From Blastocatellia bacterium (GTDB lineage Bacteria; Acidobacteriota; Blastocatellia; UBA7656), in NCBI GenBank assembly GCA_035275065.1, contig DATENM010000082.1, positions 1 to 64,000 of the forward strand: a stretch of DNA of 64,000 bases, read 5' to 3'. This document shows positions 1 through 11,293 of the stretch, piece after piece (the first letter of the stretch is position 1; every line of letters starts with the position of its first letter). The notes beneath the pieces are model-generated. The model was not told the DNA's origin. It worked only from the letters and a program-made list of their open reading frames with translations, and made no database searches. A program made the translations under genes and the position numbers.

Positions 1-864
1 GCCCGTATCAACGACGTAGCGCTCGCCCGCGGCGAGCCGCTTGCGGTGAATCGCGCCGAAGGACGAGACGAGCAGAAGCCCCGAGCCGCTCACCTGCAAA
101 ACGAAGAGCCCCTCGCCGCCGAAGAAGGACTTCGCGCCGCCCCACTTCGTGTCAACGACCAGCCCGGCGTCGCCCGCGAGGTACGAGCTGGATTGAACGT
201 AGAAGAGCTGGTTACTCATCTCAATGCCCGCGATGTCGCCGGGGCTGCCGGGCGCGAGCGTGACTTCGCCGGGGCCGCCGCGCGCCGTGAAGGTCGAGAC
301 GAACGCCGATTCGCCGCCGACGGCGCGCTTGAGCGCGCCCATCAAGCCGCCTTTCATCTGCGATTGCAGCTCGACGTTGGCCGACATCGAGACCATTGCC
401 CCGGCTTCGGCCTGGATGGATTGCTCGGGTTGCAGTTGCACGACGGCCAGCGAGAAAGCCGGCTGGTGCAGGATTTCATAATTGTAGCCGCGCCCCGCGC
501 CGCGCCCATCGGCATCAATATGAATGCCCTGGCCCGGCGGGTAATTCGGCGGCGGCTGTCCATAACCGGGCGGCGGTCCCTGCTGATAGCCGGGCGGCGG
601 CCCTTGTTGATATCCGGGCGGCGGCCCTTGCGGGTAGCCCGGCGGCGGCGGGGGATAATTTGGCGGCCCTTGCGGATAACCGGGCGGCGGGCCTTGTTGA
701 TAACCGGGCGGTGGGCCTTGCGGATATCCGGGTGGCGGCTGTTGATAACCGGGCGGCGGCGCCCCATAATTCGCCTGGGCGTCGGGGGCTCCCACGGGGT
801 TGCCGCAAGAGGTACAGAACTTCGTATCCGGCGGGACCTCCGCGCCACATCGTTGACATTTCAT
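1..864 (-). CDS. AIM24/TIGR00266-family protein with N-terminal zinc ribbon (3' end outside window)
   Basis: The frame is open from the ATG at 864 to the window edge (288 codons). Residues 3-20 form a zinc ribbon, CxxC then CTSC. Residues about 35-110 are a low-complexity linker of PPGYPQG/PPGYQQG repeats. From about residue 120 the protein matches the AIM24 family (TIGR00266) in style: QAEAGAMVSMS, then GGLMGALKR, then GGEGLFVLQVSG. The molecular role of AIM24 proteins is not settled. The zinc-ribbon plus Pro-rich-linker layout recurs in the unrelated gene at 17295-17693. The C-terminus is not visible. Family call is firm; function is not. Confidence 0.85.
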   Translation of the reverse strand, partial: MKCQRCGAEVPPDTKFCTSCGNPVGAPDAQANYGAPPPGYQQPPPGYPQGPPPGYQQGPPPGYPQGPPNYPPPPPGYPQGPPPGYQQGPPPGYQQGPPPGYGQPPPNYPPGQGIHIDADGRGAGRGYNYEILHQPAFSLAVVQLQPEQSIQAEAGAMVSMSANVELQSQMKGGLMGALKRAVGGESAFVSTFTARGGPGEVTLAPGSPGDIAGIEMSNQLFYVQSSSYLAGDAGLVVDTKWGGAKSFFGGEGLFVLQVSGSGLLLVSSFGAIHRKRLAAGERYVVDTG

Positions 865-894
865 AAGCACTCTCCTTTTGGTCGAATGGCCGTT

Positions 895-3351
895 TTACAT
901 GAGACTGACCGGATCGACTTCGATAGATATTGAACGCGGATTGATGCCGCGCGCAAGCAGCTTTGTCATCGCTGCATCCAGGGTTTCGCGGGCGCGGGCG
1001 CGGCTGCGCGCCTTGATCAATATCTGAAAGCGATGCTCACCCTTGATGCGCGAGATCGGCGCCGGCGCCGGCCCCAGAACGCGCAGCAGTGAATCGCGCG
1101 TCTCGCCGCGCAGCGCTTTCGCCAGGTCAGTCGCCGTATTGTTGGCGCGGTCGAATTCTTTGTCGTGGATGCAGATGTTGATCAGCGCGTTGAACGGCGG
1201 ATAATGCATCGAGCGGCGAAACTCGATCTCGCGCCGATAGAACTGATCGTAATCCTGCGCCTTCGCACAGACCAGCGAATAATGCTCCGGGTGATAGGTC
1301 TGAATCACCACGCGGCCCGGTCGGTCGCCACGCCCTGCGCGACCCGCCACCTGGGTTAAGAGCTGAAACGTGCGCTCGGCGGCGCGAAAGTCGGGCAAGC
1401 AGAGCCCCGCGTCTACAGAGATGACGCCGACCAGCGTGACGTTCGGAAAGTCATGGCCTTTGGCGATCATCTGTGTGCCGACGACCAGATCAATCGTCCC
1501 CGCGGCAAACTCCATCAGCAGGTGTTCGAGGCTGCCGCGCCGGCGGGTCGTGTCGCGGTCAATGCGAGCGATGGACTTGTCAGGGAACAGCTCGCGCAGC
1601 TTGGCTTCGAGCTGCTCGGTGCCTTCGCCGACATATTGAATGTATTGCCCATCACACGCCGGGCAGACACGCGGCGCGGGCCGTATGTAGTTGCAGTAAT
1701 GGCATTGCAGGCTTTGATTGTAGCGGTGATAGGTGAGCGTCACATCGCAATTCGGGCAGTGAATCGCGTCGCCGCACGAGCGGCACATCGCAAACGACGA
1801 GAAGCCGCGGCGGTTCAAGAGGATCATCACCTGCTCGCCGCGCTCGAAGCTTTCAGCCATCGCCGTCTTCAGCTCGTCTGAGAAGGTCACCTGCTTGCCG
1901 TGGCGCTTGAAGACTTCGCGCATATCAACGGTCTCGACCGCCGCGAGCGCCCGGTTGCCATAGCGCGTGTCGAGCCGTATGTATTCGTACTTCCCTGTCG
2001 TCGCGTTATGCACAGATTCGAGCGAGGGCGTTGCCGAGCCGAGCACGACCACGGCGTTCGCCCGCAGGGCGCGCATGATGGCGGTGTCGCGCCCGTGGTA
2101 GCGCGGCGTTTCGTCCTGCTTGTACGAGGTCTCGTGCTCTTCGTCAACGACGATGATGCCGAGATTGTCGAGCGGCGCGAAGACCGCCGAGCGCGTGCCG
2201 ATGCAGACGCGCGCCTCGCCGTCTTTGATGCGCCGCCACTCGTCCGTGCGCTCGCCTTCAGACAAGCTCGAATGCAGGATGGCAACGGCGTCGCCGAAGA
2301 TGGCGCGCAAGCGGCGCGAGAAGACCGGCGTCAGCGCAATCTCCGGCACCAGCATCAGCGCCGACTGTCCGCGCCGCGTCGCCTCGCGCATGGCGCGGAT
2401 GTAGATTTCCGTCTTGCCGCTGCCGGTGACGCCGTGCAGCAGAAAGGTCGCGTAGTGGCGCTCGTCCAGGCGCGCGATGATGCGGTCGAGGGCGCGCTGC
2501 TGGTCGTCGTTGAGCGTCACCAGTTCCAGCTCTTGCTGCTCGACGTGCGCCAGCGGGTCGCGGCGCACCTCGCGGGCGAAGACTTCGACGAGGCCGCGCT
2601 TCTCAAGCGTCCGCACGACCGAGGCCGAGACGTCGGCGGTTTCCAGCAGGTCGCTGAAGGTGAACGGCTCGCCGGCTTCTTCGAGGGTTTCGACGACGCG
2701 CTGTTGCGATGGCGTGAGCGGCGAGTCGCCGGTGCCGCCATCGAAGGCGCGCTCGCTGAGCCGCACGGCGTTTTGTAACTTGGGCTTCAAACGGCTCTCG
2801 CCGACGCGCTCGGCGACGCGCACGAAGCCGGCGCGCTCAAGCTGACGCACCAGCGCCGAAGCGTGCGATTTCGACAGGTGGCGCTCAAGCTCGCGGGTGC
2901 CGAGGTGACCGCTGGCGGCGACCAGCTCAAGGGCTTGCAGCTTCGACGACGACCAGCTAAAGCCCGCCGACACCTGTGCCAGCGCGGCGCGACCCGCCTC
3001 GGTGATCGTCAGGACTTGCTCGGTGGCGACCGTCGCGCCCGCGGGCAAGGCGGTGCGCAGGCACTCGCCCCACGGCGCGTGGTAATAATCACTCATCCAC
3101 TTGGTCAGGTGCAGGATGTCGCGGGTGATGATGGGCGACTCGTCAACCAGCTCTTCGACTTCTTTGACGTCGCCTTCGGTGACCTCGCCGGCAAGCTCGT
3201 GGTGCAGGGCGACGATGAAGCCGGTCAGCAGCTTTTTGCCGAACGGCACGACGACGCGGCTGCCGGCGTGCGCGCGCCGCGCCATGTCGCCCGGCAACCG
3301 ATAGGTGAAGGTCTGACGGATGTGGACGGGAACCGCTACCTCTGCGAACAT
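895..3351 (-). CDS. priA: Primosomal protein N' (PriA) replication restart helicase
   Basis: 818 residues, slightly longer than the usual 730-ish. PriA is a 3'-5' DNA helicase that recognises stalled forks and reloads the replisome. The N-terminal DNA-binding domain starts MFAEVAVPVHIRQTFTYRLP. Walker A is GVTGSGKTEIY (about 307-317) and Walker B is DEEH (403-406), followed by the family stretch SYKQDETPRYHGRD. A zinc-binding insert carries CRSCG, CPNCD, CHYC and CPAC pairs. Helicase motifs VGTQMIAKGHDFP and QVAGRAGRG follow. The segment at about 120-280 contains extra winged-helix-like sequence, which explains the length. It lies 33 bp downstream of the Uma2 gene on the same strand and probably shares its promoter. 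Confidence 0.97.
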   Translation of the reverse strand: MFAEVAVPVHIRQTFTYRLPGDMARRAHAGSRVVVPFGKKLLTGFIVALHHELAGEVTEGDVKEVEELVDESPIITRDILHLTKWMSDYYHAPWGECLRTALPAGATVATEQVLTITEAGRAALAQVSAGFSWSSSKLQALELVAASGHLGTRELERHLSKSHASALVRQLERAGFVRVAERVGESRLKPKLQNAVRLSERAFDGGTGDSPLTPSQQRVVETLEEAGEPFTFSDLLETADVSASVVRTLEKRGLVEVFAREVRRDPLAHVEQQELELVTLNDDQQRALDRIIARLDERHYATFLLHGVTGSGKTEIYIRAMREATRRGQSALMLVPEIALTPVFSRRLRAIFGDAVAILHSSLSEGERTDEWRRIKDGEARVCIGTRSAVFAPLDNLGIIVVDEEHETSYKQDETPRYHGRDTAIMRALRANAVVVLGSATPSLESVHNATTGKYEYIRLDTRYGNRALAAVETVDMREVFKRHGKQVTFSDELKTAMAESFERGEQVMILLNRRGFSSFAMCRSCGDAIHCPNCDVTLTYHRYNQSLQCHYCNYIRPAPRVCPACDGQYIQYVGEGTEQLEAKLRELFPDKSIARIDRDTTRRRGSLEHLLMEFAAGTIDLVVGTQMIAKGHDFPNVTLVGVISVDAGLCLPDFRAAERTFQLLTQVAGRAGRGDRPGRVVIQTYHPEHYSLVCAKAQDYDQFYRREIEFRRSMHYPPFNALINICIHDKEFDRANNTATDLAKALRGETRDSLLRVLGPAPAPISRIKGEHRFQILIKARSRARARETLDAAMTKLLARGINPRSISIEVDPVSLM

Positions 3352-3384
3352 CGCGGGGGATTGTACACGAAAAGTCGGCGGGCG

Positions 3385-4041
3385 TCAGCGGGCAGCGCGC
3401 AGCCATTCACGAAAGGCGCGCAGGGTGGCGCTCTGTCCATCGCGCTTGTTCTGCTCAAGGAAGCGCGTCAGGACTTCAGCGGTGAGCAGCGGGAAGGCGC
3501 GGCTCGCGGGCGCTTCGACGTAGCCTTCATCGGACAGGTGATAGATGTAAAGGCGGCTCTTGCGATAGCGCCAGAATTCGGGCACGCCGATGGCGGCGTA
3601 GAATTCCATCTTGCCGACCGATTCGCTCCAGATGTCAATCTCGACGACGACATCGGGCGGCGGGTCGGTCATCAGGTTGATCTCTTCTTTGCCGATGATC
3701 TGCTCGGCGTTCTTGACGTAGAAACAGGTGTCCGGCTCCGCGCCCATCTGTAGCTGCTCATCTTTGAAAGTCGTCGAACCGGCGGTCTCCAGCGTCAGAT
3801 CCGTCTCGATTGCAAGTAGGGTGACCAGTTGTAAGAGCAAATCTTTAGGCCGCTCGTGGCGCAATGTTGGACTCATTATCTCCAGCCTCCCGCGAAAGTA
3901 GCTGATGCGGAGCGCACAATCGCCTAATTCATCAAGAAGCTGTTCGTACTCTTCCCAGGAAACGTCGTAGAGGGTCAGCCTGCCGCCCGCCGGCATGTGC
4001 GCGATGGCATCAACGAGATAGCTTGTGGCATGCGTCGTCAT
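3385..4041 (-). CDS. Uma2 family endonuclease (DUF820)
   Basis: 218 residues from the ATG at 4041; an upstream in-frame GTG at 4056 is less likely. The Uma2 fold is a PD-(D/E)XK restriction-endonuclease-like domain of unknown target. Visible family features are EEYEQLLDELGD, a Glu-rich stretch EIMSPTLRHERP, and the core PPPDVVVEIDIWSES, followed by KMEFYAAIGVPEFWRY. These provide the acidic and Lys residues expected for catalysis. It precedes priA by 33 bp. A sigma70-like promoter lies just upstream. Such genes are abundant in Acidobacteriota and cyanobacteria; substrate unknown. Confidence 0.9.
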   Translation of the reverse strand: MTTHATSYLVDAIAHMPAGGRLTLYDVSWEEYEQLLDELGDCALRISYFRGRLEIMSPTLRHERPKDLLLQLVTLLAIETDLTLETAGSTTFKDEQLQMGAEPDTCFYVKNAEQIIGKEEINLMTDPPPDVVVEIDIWSESVGKMEFYAAIGVPEFWRYRKSRLYIYHLSDEGYVEAPASRAFPLLTAEVLTRFLEQNKRDGQSATLRAFREWLRAAR

Positions 4042-4074
4042 AGAACTACTCTGCACAGCTTAGGAGGTGTGAAC

Positions 4075-4103
4075 ATCATACTAAAGCGCGCCGCACTTGT
4101 CAC
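4075..4103 (-). promoter_or_regulatory. Predicted sigma70 promoter for Uma2-priA
   Basis: Read on the minus strand: GTGACA (4103-4098), 17-bp spacer, TATGAT (4080-4075). Each box is 5/6 to consensus with ideal spacing. Expected start of transcription is near 4068, about 27 nt before the ATG at 4041. Confidence 0.6.
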
Positions 4104-4133
4104 CCGCCGCCGCTTTTGACATAGTTCAAGCGA

Positions 4134-5060
4134 ATGAACCCAAAGCCACTCAAAGAAGTCATTCGGCCAACGACGATCATCGAAGCGCCGCGCCTCGCCC
4201 GGCACCTGGGCGTCGAGCTGACGATTGCCACCGAGACTTTTCAATTCACCGGCAGCTTCAAGCTCCGCGCCGCGTATAACCTTGCGGCAAAAGTCAGCCA
4301 GCAGCAGATCATCACCGCCTCGTCGGGCAACTACGGGCAGGCGATGGCCTACGCCTGTCGCTTGCTCGGCAAATCATGCACGATTGTTATGCCGGCGACC
4401 TCTGCGCGGGTGAAGATTGATGCGGTGCGCGAATTCGGCGGCACGGTTGACCTGATAGACGTTCGCGAGATTAGCCGCGCAGCGCGCGTCGCTGATCTCG
4501 CAGCCGCGAACCCTGACGCCTATGTCGCCAGCGCCTATGACGACCCGCTGGTCATCGAAGGCAACGCCAGCCTGGGCGCGGAGCTGGCGGGGCTCGCGGG
4601 TCAGTTCGATTACGTCATCGCCCCGGTCGGCGGCGGCGGGCTGACTTCGGGGCTCATCAAAGGCTTGCGCGAGGCCGCAAGCCCTGTGCGGGTGGTCGGT
4701 GCCGAGCCGCTCGTGGCTAACGACGCCGCGCGCTCGCTGCGCGCCGGTCACATCGTCGCTAACGAGCGAGAGCCGCAGACAATTGCCGATGGCGCGCGCA
4801 CGGTCAGCGTCGGCCAGCACAACTGGGCGATTCTAGAAAGCGGGTTGGCGCACATTGTCGAAGTGCCGGAAGCGAATATCCGCGCCGGCGTGCGGCTGCT
4901 GTTCGGACTGGCAAACCTCAAAGCCGAGCCGACGGGCGCGCTCGCCATCGGCGCGTTGATGACCGAGCCCGAAAGGTTCCGCGACCTTCGCGTCTACTGC
5001 GTCATCAGCGGCGGCAACGTTGACGCGGAAGTCTATCGCCAGATTCTGGCCGAGCCCTAG
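4134..5060 (+). CDS. PLP-dependent threonine/serine dehydratase-like enzyme
   Basis: 308 residues, fold-type II PLP enzyme. The Schiff-base Lys lies in TGSFKLRAA (about residue 43). The Asn-containing phosphate/substrate loop is ASSGNYGQA, and the glycine loop that holds PLP phosphate is VGGGGLTSG. There is no C-terminal ACT regulatory domain, so it resembles catabolic threonine dehydratase or serine racemase-type enzymes rather than biosynthetic IlvA. Substrate (Thr, Ser or another hydroxy-amino acid) cannot be decided. Start is the first ATG; the Shine-Dalgarno is weak. It stands alone, divergent from Uma2-priA, and is followed by a palindromic repeat. Confidence 0.88.
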   Translation: MNPKPLKEVIRPTTIIEAPRLARHLGVELTIATETFQFTGSFKLRAAYNLAAKVSQQQIITASSGNYGQAMAYACRLLGKSCTIVMPATSARVKIDAVREFGGTVDLIDVREISRAARVADLAAANPDAYVASAYDDPLVIEGNASLGAELAGLAGQFDYVIAPVGGGGLTSGLIKGLREAASPVRVVGAEPLVANDAARSLRAGHIVANEREPQTIADGARTVSVGQHNWAILESGLAHIVEVPEANIRAGVRLLFGLANLKAEPTGALAIGALMTEPERFRDLRVYCVISGGNVDAEVYRQILAEP

Positions 5061-5084
5061 AGCCGTTTTCGATTGGGTTTGCCA

Positions 5085-5113
5085 TGTGGCGCAAGCTGTT
5101 AGCTTGCGCCACA
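5085..5113. repeat. Palindromic repeat copy A (single unit)
   Basis: Perfect 13-bp inverted repeat (arms TGTGGCGCAAGCT and its complement) around a GTT loop. It is a one-unit member of the family that also occurs at 21126, 26672, 44777 and 59997. The left flank, GCCGTTTTCGATTG then GTTTGCCA, recurs next to copy D at 44757-44776, showing that the repeated element extends beyond the hairpin. Confidence 0.9.
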
Positions 5114-5120
5114 CCCGGCG

Positions 5121-5168
5121 GCAAACAAAAAGCCGGCGCTGACCCGATTGCTACAGGTCAGCGCCGGC
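5121..5168 (-). terminator. Intrinsic terminator
   Basis: Perfect 13-bp stem (5132-5144 with 5156-5168), 11-nt loop. On the minus strand it is followed by TTTTTGTTTG. It lies 87 bp past the stop of the minus-strand gene at 5255-5623. Confidence 0.8.
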
Positions 5169-5254
5169 AATTCATCCACACCTTTGATGCGTGCGGGATT
5201 CAAGCGCAACCGGCTTTGCCCGAAGCGGCAAAGCGATGATGGCTGGCGCGCGGA

Positions 5255-5623
5255 TTAAAAGATGCGCCGTTTCTCGCGCCGGTTCTTGTAGAGCCAGAGA
5301 GCGGTTGCCGCGCCGCCGCCGACCGCCGCGCCGATTGCCGCGCCCTTCTTGCCTTTGGTCACACCGCCGACCACCGCGCCGGCTCCCGCGCCGGTGCCGA
5401 TGACCGTCGCTGCGCCCAGCGGGCCGGGCATCCAACGATGACGGTACTCATAGTTGACGATGCCCGGACCATCAAAGAAGGTGATCCGGCTGTCGCCGAC
5501 TTTATAGCCATTCTTGTCGCGCCTGATGAACTGACCTATGCGTTCCTGCGCCGAGGCGGCCGCGGGAAGCAGCAGGGCGAGGAACGACAGCAAGAGCAAG
5601 AAACTCGTCAGTTTCTTTTTCAT
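5255..5623 (-). CDS. Secreted glycine-zipper (YMGG-like) small protein
   Basis: 122 residues from the ATG at 5623, chosen because GGAGG stands 6 nt upstream; 26 further in-frame codons upstream lack such a site. MKKK is followed by a hydrophobic signal peptide ending AAASAQ. The C-terminal half is a Gly/Ala zipper, GTGAGAGAVVGGVTKG then AAIGAAVGGGAATALW, which usually inserts into or packs on membranes, and ends in a basic tail (KNRREKRR). No enzymatic motif is visible. A strong terminator follows. A second zipper protein of similar layout lies at 44853-45533. Function unknown; probably envelope-associated. Confidence 0.75.
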   Translation of the reverse strand: MKKKLTSFLLLLSFLALLLPAAASAQERIGQFIRRDKNGYKVGDSRITFFDGPGIVNYEYRHRWMPGPLGAATVIGTGAGAGAVVGGVTKGKKGAAIGAAVGGGAATALWLYKNRREKRRIF

Positions 5624-5766
5624 TATTGTCCTCCGGAGATTGAATGAGCGGTTCGTGAGTGCTGAGCAAGCAGCATACTCAGCCATCAGGCGGATGCGCA
5701 AGCTCGGGCGCGGCGTTGCCCGCGCCGGAAATAATTCTTAGCGCCGACAACCGGGCGGCAATCGCT

Positions 5767-6018
5767 TTACGGCTCTTTGACTTTGTCTTTGTCTTCAGTG
5801 GAAGAAACGTCGTCGGCGTCAGACGGCACACGGTCGCCTTGCTGCTTATCTAAAGCCGGGTCGGGCGCGAAGCGTCGCGGGTTCTCGCGCTCGCCTTGCT
5901 CATCGGTCTGCAACTCGGCGGCCTGTTGATCCATGCCGTCTTTGTTCGCTTCCCAGGGGTTGTCGGTCGCTTCGTCTAAAGATTTCCTGGCGTCGCGGTC
6001 ATCGGTTCGTTTACTCAT
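5767..6018 (-). CDS. Small hydrophilic, probably disordered protein
   Basis: 83 residues from the ATG at 6018 (upstream AAAGGGG). Composition is dominated by D, E, K, Q and R, for example ATDNPWEANKDGMDQQAAEL and a tail of SSTEDKDKVKEP, with no hydrophobic core. It starts 36 nt after the sdhB stop on the same strand, so it is probably the last gene of the sdh transcript. I do not recognise a family. The lack of order and high charge recall stress-related hydrophilins, but that is only an analogy. Confidence 0.6.
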   Translation of the reverse strand: MSKRTDDRDARKSLDEATDNPWEANKDGMDQQAAELQTDEQGERENPRRFAPDPALDKQQGDRVPSDADDVSSTEDKDKVKEP

Positions 6019-6053
6019 GTCGGCCCCTTTCCCGTTTGCGCGCCGGTGGTGAA

Positions 6054-6803
<750 letters not shown>

Positions 6804-6816
6804 CTTTTCCTCGGAT

Positions 6817-6878
6817 GGTGACGAGTGACGAGTGACGAGAGAAAAGCAGAACCCTCTTGTCACTCGTCACTCGTCACC
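6817..6878. repeat. Intra-operon inverted repeat of GTGACGA units
   Basis: Left arm 6817-6839 is built of tandem GTGACGA units; right arm 6856-6878 is its complement over 23 positions with one mismatch; spacer 16 nt. It fills the 77-bp gap between the sdhA stop and the sdhB start. Related word-like inverted repeats occur at 10181-10310 and 17216-17300. Confidence 0.8.
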
Positions 6879-6880
6879 GT

Positions 6881-8833
<1,953 letters not shown>

Positions 8834-8839
8834 AACCGT

Positions 8840-9523
8840 TCACCTGACCCATTTCGCCATCACCGAGATGGGAATCGAGATGTTGCCAAGGAAGATGACG
8901 AGCGCCGCCAGCCGCGCCGTGCGGTGGATGGCCGCGACGTTGCTGCGGTTGCGGATGCCGAGCGATTGCAGCGAGCTCGACACGCCGTGGCTCAGGTGCA
9001 GGCAGAGCAGCGCCATCGCCAGTATGTAAAAGCCCGACACCCAGGGGTTCGAGAAGCCGCGCACCATCATGCCGTAGACATCGTGGTGCAGCGGATCAGC
9101 CGGGTCTTGCAGGCTCATGAATTCAGGGTTGGTGACGCCGAGCGTGAAGTGCATCAGGTGATAGATGATGAAGGCGAATATGACCAGGCCGCTGACGAAG
9201 ATCGTCCGCGACGCATAGCTGGCGGCGACCGGCTTGCCCGTCGCATATTTCGTTGGCCGGGCATCGCTGTTAGCCGATACCAGTTGCAGCGCCGCGGTGA
9301 TGTGCATGATGACGATGGCTAGCAGACTGACGCGCGCCGTCCACAGAAGACCGGGCTTGGATTTCAGGAACGCGGCGTAGCCGTTAATGGCTTCGCGGCC
9401 CATGTAGATTTGCAGGTTGCCGGCCATGTGGCCGATGACGAAAACAAAAAGCGCCAGGCCGGTGATGGCCATAACGTACTTTTTGCCGAGTGAAGAGCTG
9501 TAAGCGCGTACCAGGATGTTCAT
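8840..9523 (-). CDS. sdhC: Succinate dehydrogenase cytochrome b558 subunit
   Basis: 227 residues with five hydrophobic segments, as in the single-subunit di-heme membrane anchor (sdhC_b558 type) that replaces SdhC plus SdhD. The N-terminus reads SLGKKYVMAITGLALFVFV, typical of the family. His candidates for heme are in VIGHMAGNL, IVIMHITAAL, FIIYHLMHFT and CLHLSHG. It is first in the operon. The 200-bp region upstream should contain the promoter, but no convincing sigma70 pair was found there. Confidence 0.94.
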   Translation of the reverse strand: MNILVRAYSSSLGKKYVMAITGLALFVFVIGHMAGNLQIYMGREAINGYAAFLKSKPGLLWTARVSLLAIVIMHITAALQLVSANSDARPTKYATGKPVAASYASRTIFVSGLVIFAFIIYHLMHFTLGVTNPEFMSLQDPADPLHHDVYGMMVRGFSNPWVSGFYILAMALLCLHLSHGVSSSLQSLGIRNRSNVAAIHRTARLAALVIFLGNISIPISVMAKWVR

Positions 9524-9724
9524 CGAAAAGCCTTCTCGTTAGCCGGCGGGCGTGATGTATTGATGTCCCCGCGCCCAGGAGTCAGACGGCTCAGGTGATA
9601 TTGAAAAATAGCAACCCGCGCCCTTGATGTAAAATTCAAAAACCTAATTCAGACGAGCGCAGAGGCTAATAACGACGGCTGACTGACAATGGACGGCTGC
9701 CGGCCAGTGAGCGCGCCGCTGCGA

Positions 9725-10096
9725 TCAACCGCTAACGGTCGGCGGGCGTCTGAGCTTACGCGCTAGCGCGATGCCGACGCCGACGATGCGCTCGGACCAT
9801 TCCAGCGGGCGGCGGCCCTGACTGGTCTCCAGGTATCCCGGCACCGAAGCGACGCCGAGCCGCGTGTAGTGGTCTTCTTCGATCAGAACGATGTCGCCTT
9901 CTTCCGGGTCGTCGCGCGACGCGAACAGAATGATGTCGCCTTCGAGCAAGCCGCGCTCAAGCCATGAGCTGTTGACCATCACGCATTCGTAATCGGCTTC
10001 GGGGATGTCGAGGACGCGCACGAGGATGTCATCATCGTCGGCGTAGACCTGCTGGCGGCGCTTCTCGTTGGCCGCGATGGTTTCGTCTTTTTCCAT
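9725..10096 (-). CDS. S24/LexA-like peptidase-fold domain protein without DNA-binding domain
   Basis: 123 residues from the ATG at 10096; a TTG two codons upstream is possible. The pattern NSSWLERGLLEGDIILF, then PEEGDIVLIEEDHYTRLG, then SERIVGVGIALARKL follows the LexA/UmuD/S24 order: Ser region, GD, DGDIV-like strand, Lys strand, and final IVGxVV strand. Where active enzymes have a catalytic Lys, this one shows TRLG, so proteolysis is doubtful. There is no helix-turn-helix. It may be a degenerate sensor or inhibitor, but the assignment rests on pattern only. Its upstream region carries a repeat-rich inverted array. Confidence 0.5.
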   Translation of the reverse strand: MEKDETIAANEKRRQQVYADDDDILVRVLDIPEADYECVMVNSSWLERGLLEGDIILFASRDDPEEGDIVLIEEDHYTRLGVASVPGYLETSQGRRPLEWSERIVGVGIALARKLRRPPTVSG

Positions 10097-10180
10097 GTTC
10101 AAATTAGACTCGTCCGGCTGAATCGGGGATGCGCGTTAAGCCTCTATTGAAATCCCGCGCGCCGCGAATGTCAACAAAGA

Positions 10181-10310
10181 GTGATAAGTGACAAGAAGGA
10201 AGTAATGAGGGATGAGGGATGAGGGATGAGTAAGAAGAAAGCGTGCTGGCCGCGCTCTCCTGACTCATCACTTTCCACCCCTCACTCATCACTTCTTGTC
10301 ACTTGTCACC
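10181..10310. repeat. Inverted array of GTGACAAG/GATGAGG words
   Basis: The left part (10181-10232) contains GTGATAAGTGACAAGAAG and three GGGATGA repeats. The right part (10263-10310) contains the complement, CACTTCTTGTCACTTGTCAC. Most of the intergenic space between the S24-like gene and the YihY gene is this element. It is of the same style as 6817-6878. Confidence 0.65.
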
Positions 10311-10385
10311 CCTTTTGGCATCGGTTTTGCCCATTAAACTCCAGACGCGCGATACTTGAATGACTATCGAACAAGGGGATAGGTT

Positions 10386-11267
10386 ATGAGCATGCAAATG
10401 TTCGGCGGATTGACACTTAAAGAGCTGGGGCGGCGAACCTGGCGCGAGTCGAATGAAGACAACGTCTGGGGCGGCGCGGCGCAGCTCGGGTATTACTTCC
10501 TGCTGGCGCTCTTTCCGATGCTGATTTTCCTCTTCAGCTTGCTCGGCTTTCTGCCCGACGCGCAGGAGAGCATCGTTAAAATGCTGGCCCGTGTCGTTCC
10601 CGGCCAGGCCATGACACTGGTGTATCAATTCGTGCAAGATGTCGTCGAACATCGCAGCGGCGGGTTGTTAAGTCTCGGCGTGCTTGGCACGCTGTGGGCG
10701 GCATCGAGCGGGATTACGGCTATTATGGGAACGCTCAACGTCGCCTACGATGTCGAAGAGGGGCGGCCATTCTGGAAGGTGCGGCTCACCGCCCTCGGCC
10801 TGACCGCAGGGCTGGCGTTGCTGATCACGGGCGGCGCGGTGCTGGTTATGTTCGCCGACAAATTCAGCCAACGGCTGACGGAAATCCTCGGCCTTGGCGG
10901 GTTCTTCACCATCGCGTCGAGCGTTGTCGGTTACGCGCTCGGCCTGGCCTGTGTCTTCATCGGCATCGAGCTGATTTATTACTTCGGGCCGAACCTGAAA
11001 CAGCAGTGGCGCTGGATCACGCCCGGCGCGGTCTTTGCCGCCGCAGGGATCATTCTCGGCTCGCTCGGCTTTTCGCTCTACATGCGTATCGCGCCAAGCA
11101 ACAGCGCCACTTATGGCTCGCTCGGCGCCGTCATCACCTTGTTGCTCTGGCTCTACTTGCTGGGGCTGGTGCTGCTGATCGGCGGCGAGATCAATTCCGA
11201 GATCGAGCACGCCACCCAAAAACCGCAGGAGCGCAAAGAGTCGGAGCCGGAGCTCAAGGCGGCCTGA
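10386..11267 (+). CDS. YihY/BrkB-family inner membrane protein
   Basis: 293 residues with about six membrane segments. Typical family features are GGAAQLGYYFLLALFPML near the N-terminus, LWAASSGITAIMGTLNVAYD in the middle, and the late segment TYGSLGAVITLLLWLYLLGL followed by GGEINSEIEHA. Members are widespread, and transport or envelope roles are proposed but unproven. AAGGGG precedes the ATG by 8 nt. It is a single gene with no clear partner. Confidence 0.92.
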   Translation: MSMQMFGGLTLKELGRRTWRESNEDNVWGGAAQLGYYFLLALFPMLIFLFSLLGFLPDAQESIVKMLARVVPGQAMTLVYQFVQDVVEHRSGGLLSLGVLGTLWAASSGITAIMGTLNVAYDVEEGRPFWKVRLTALGLTAGLALLITGGAVLVMFADKFSQRLTEILGLGGFFTIASSVVGYALGLACVFIGIELIYYFGPNLKQQWRWITPGAVFAAAGIILGSLGFSLYMRIAPSNSATYGSLGAVITLLLWLYLLGLVLLIGGEINSEIEHATQKPQERKESEPELKAA

Positions 11268-11293
11268 TGGTGTTCAAGTGTTCGCTTCAAGGA

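Noticed and set aside
540..790. CRISPR-like or tandem DNA repeat
   Set aside because: It is coding sequence for the Pro-rich linker; units vary and there are no spacers.
46..866. Long plus-strand and shifted minus-strand frames with Arg/Pro-rich repeats
   Set aside because: They are out-of-frame readings of the PPGY-repeat linker of the AIM24 gene.
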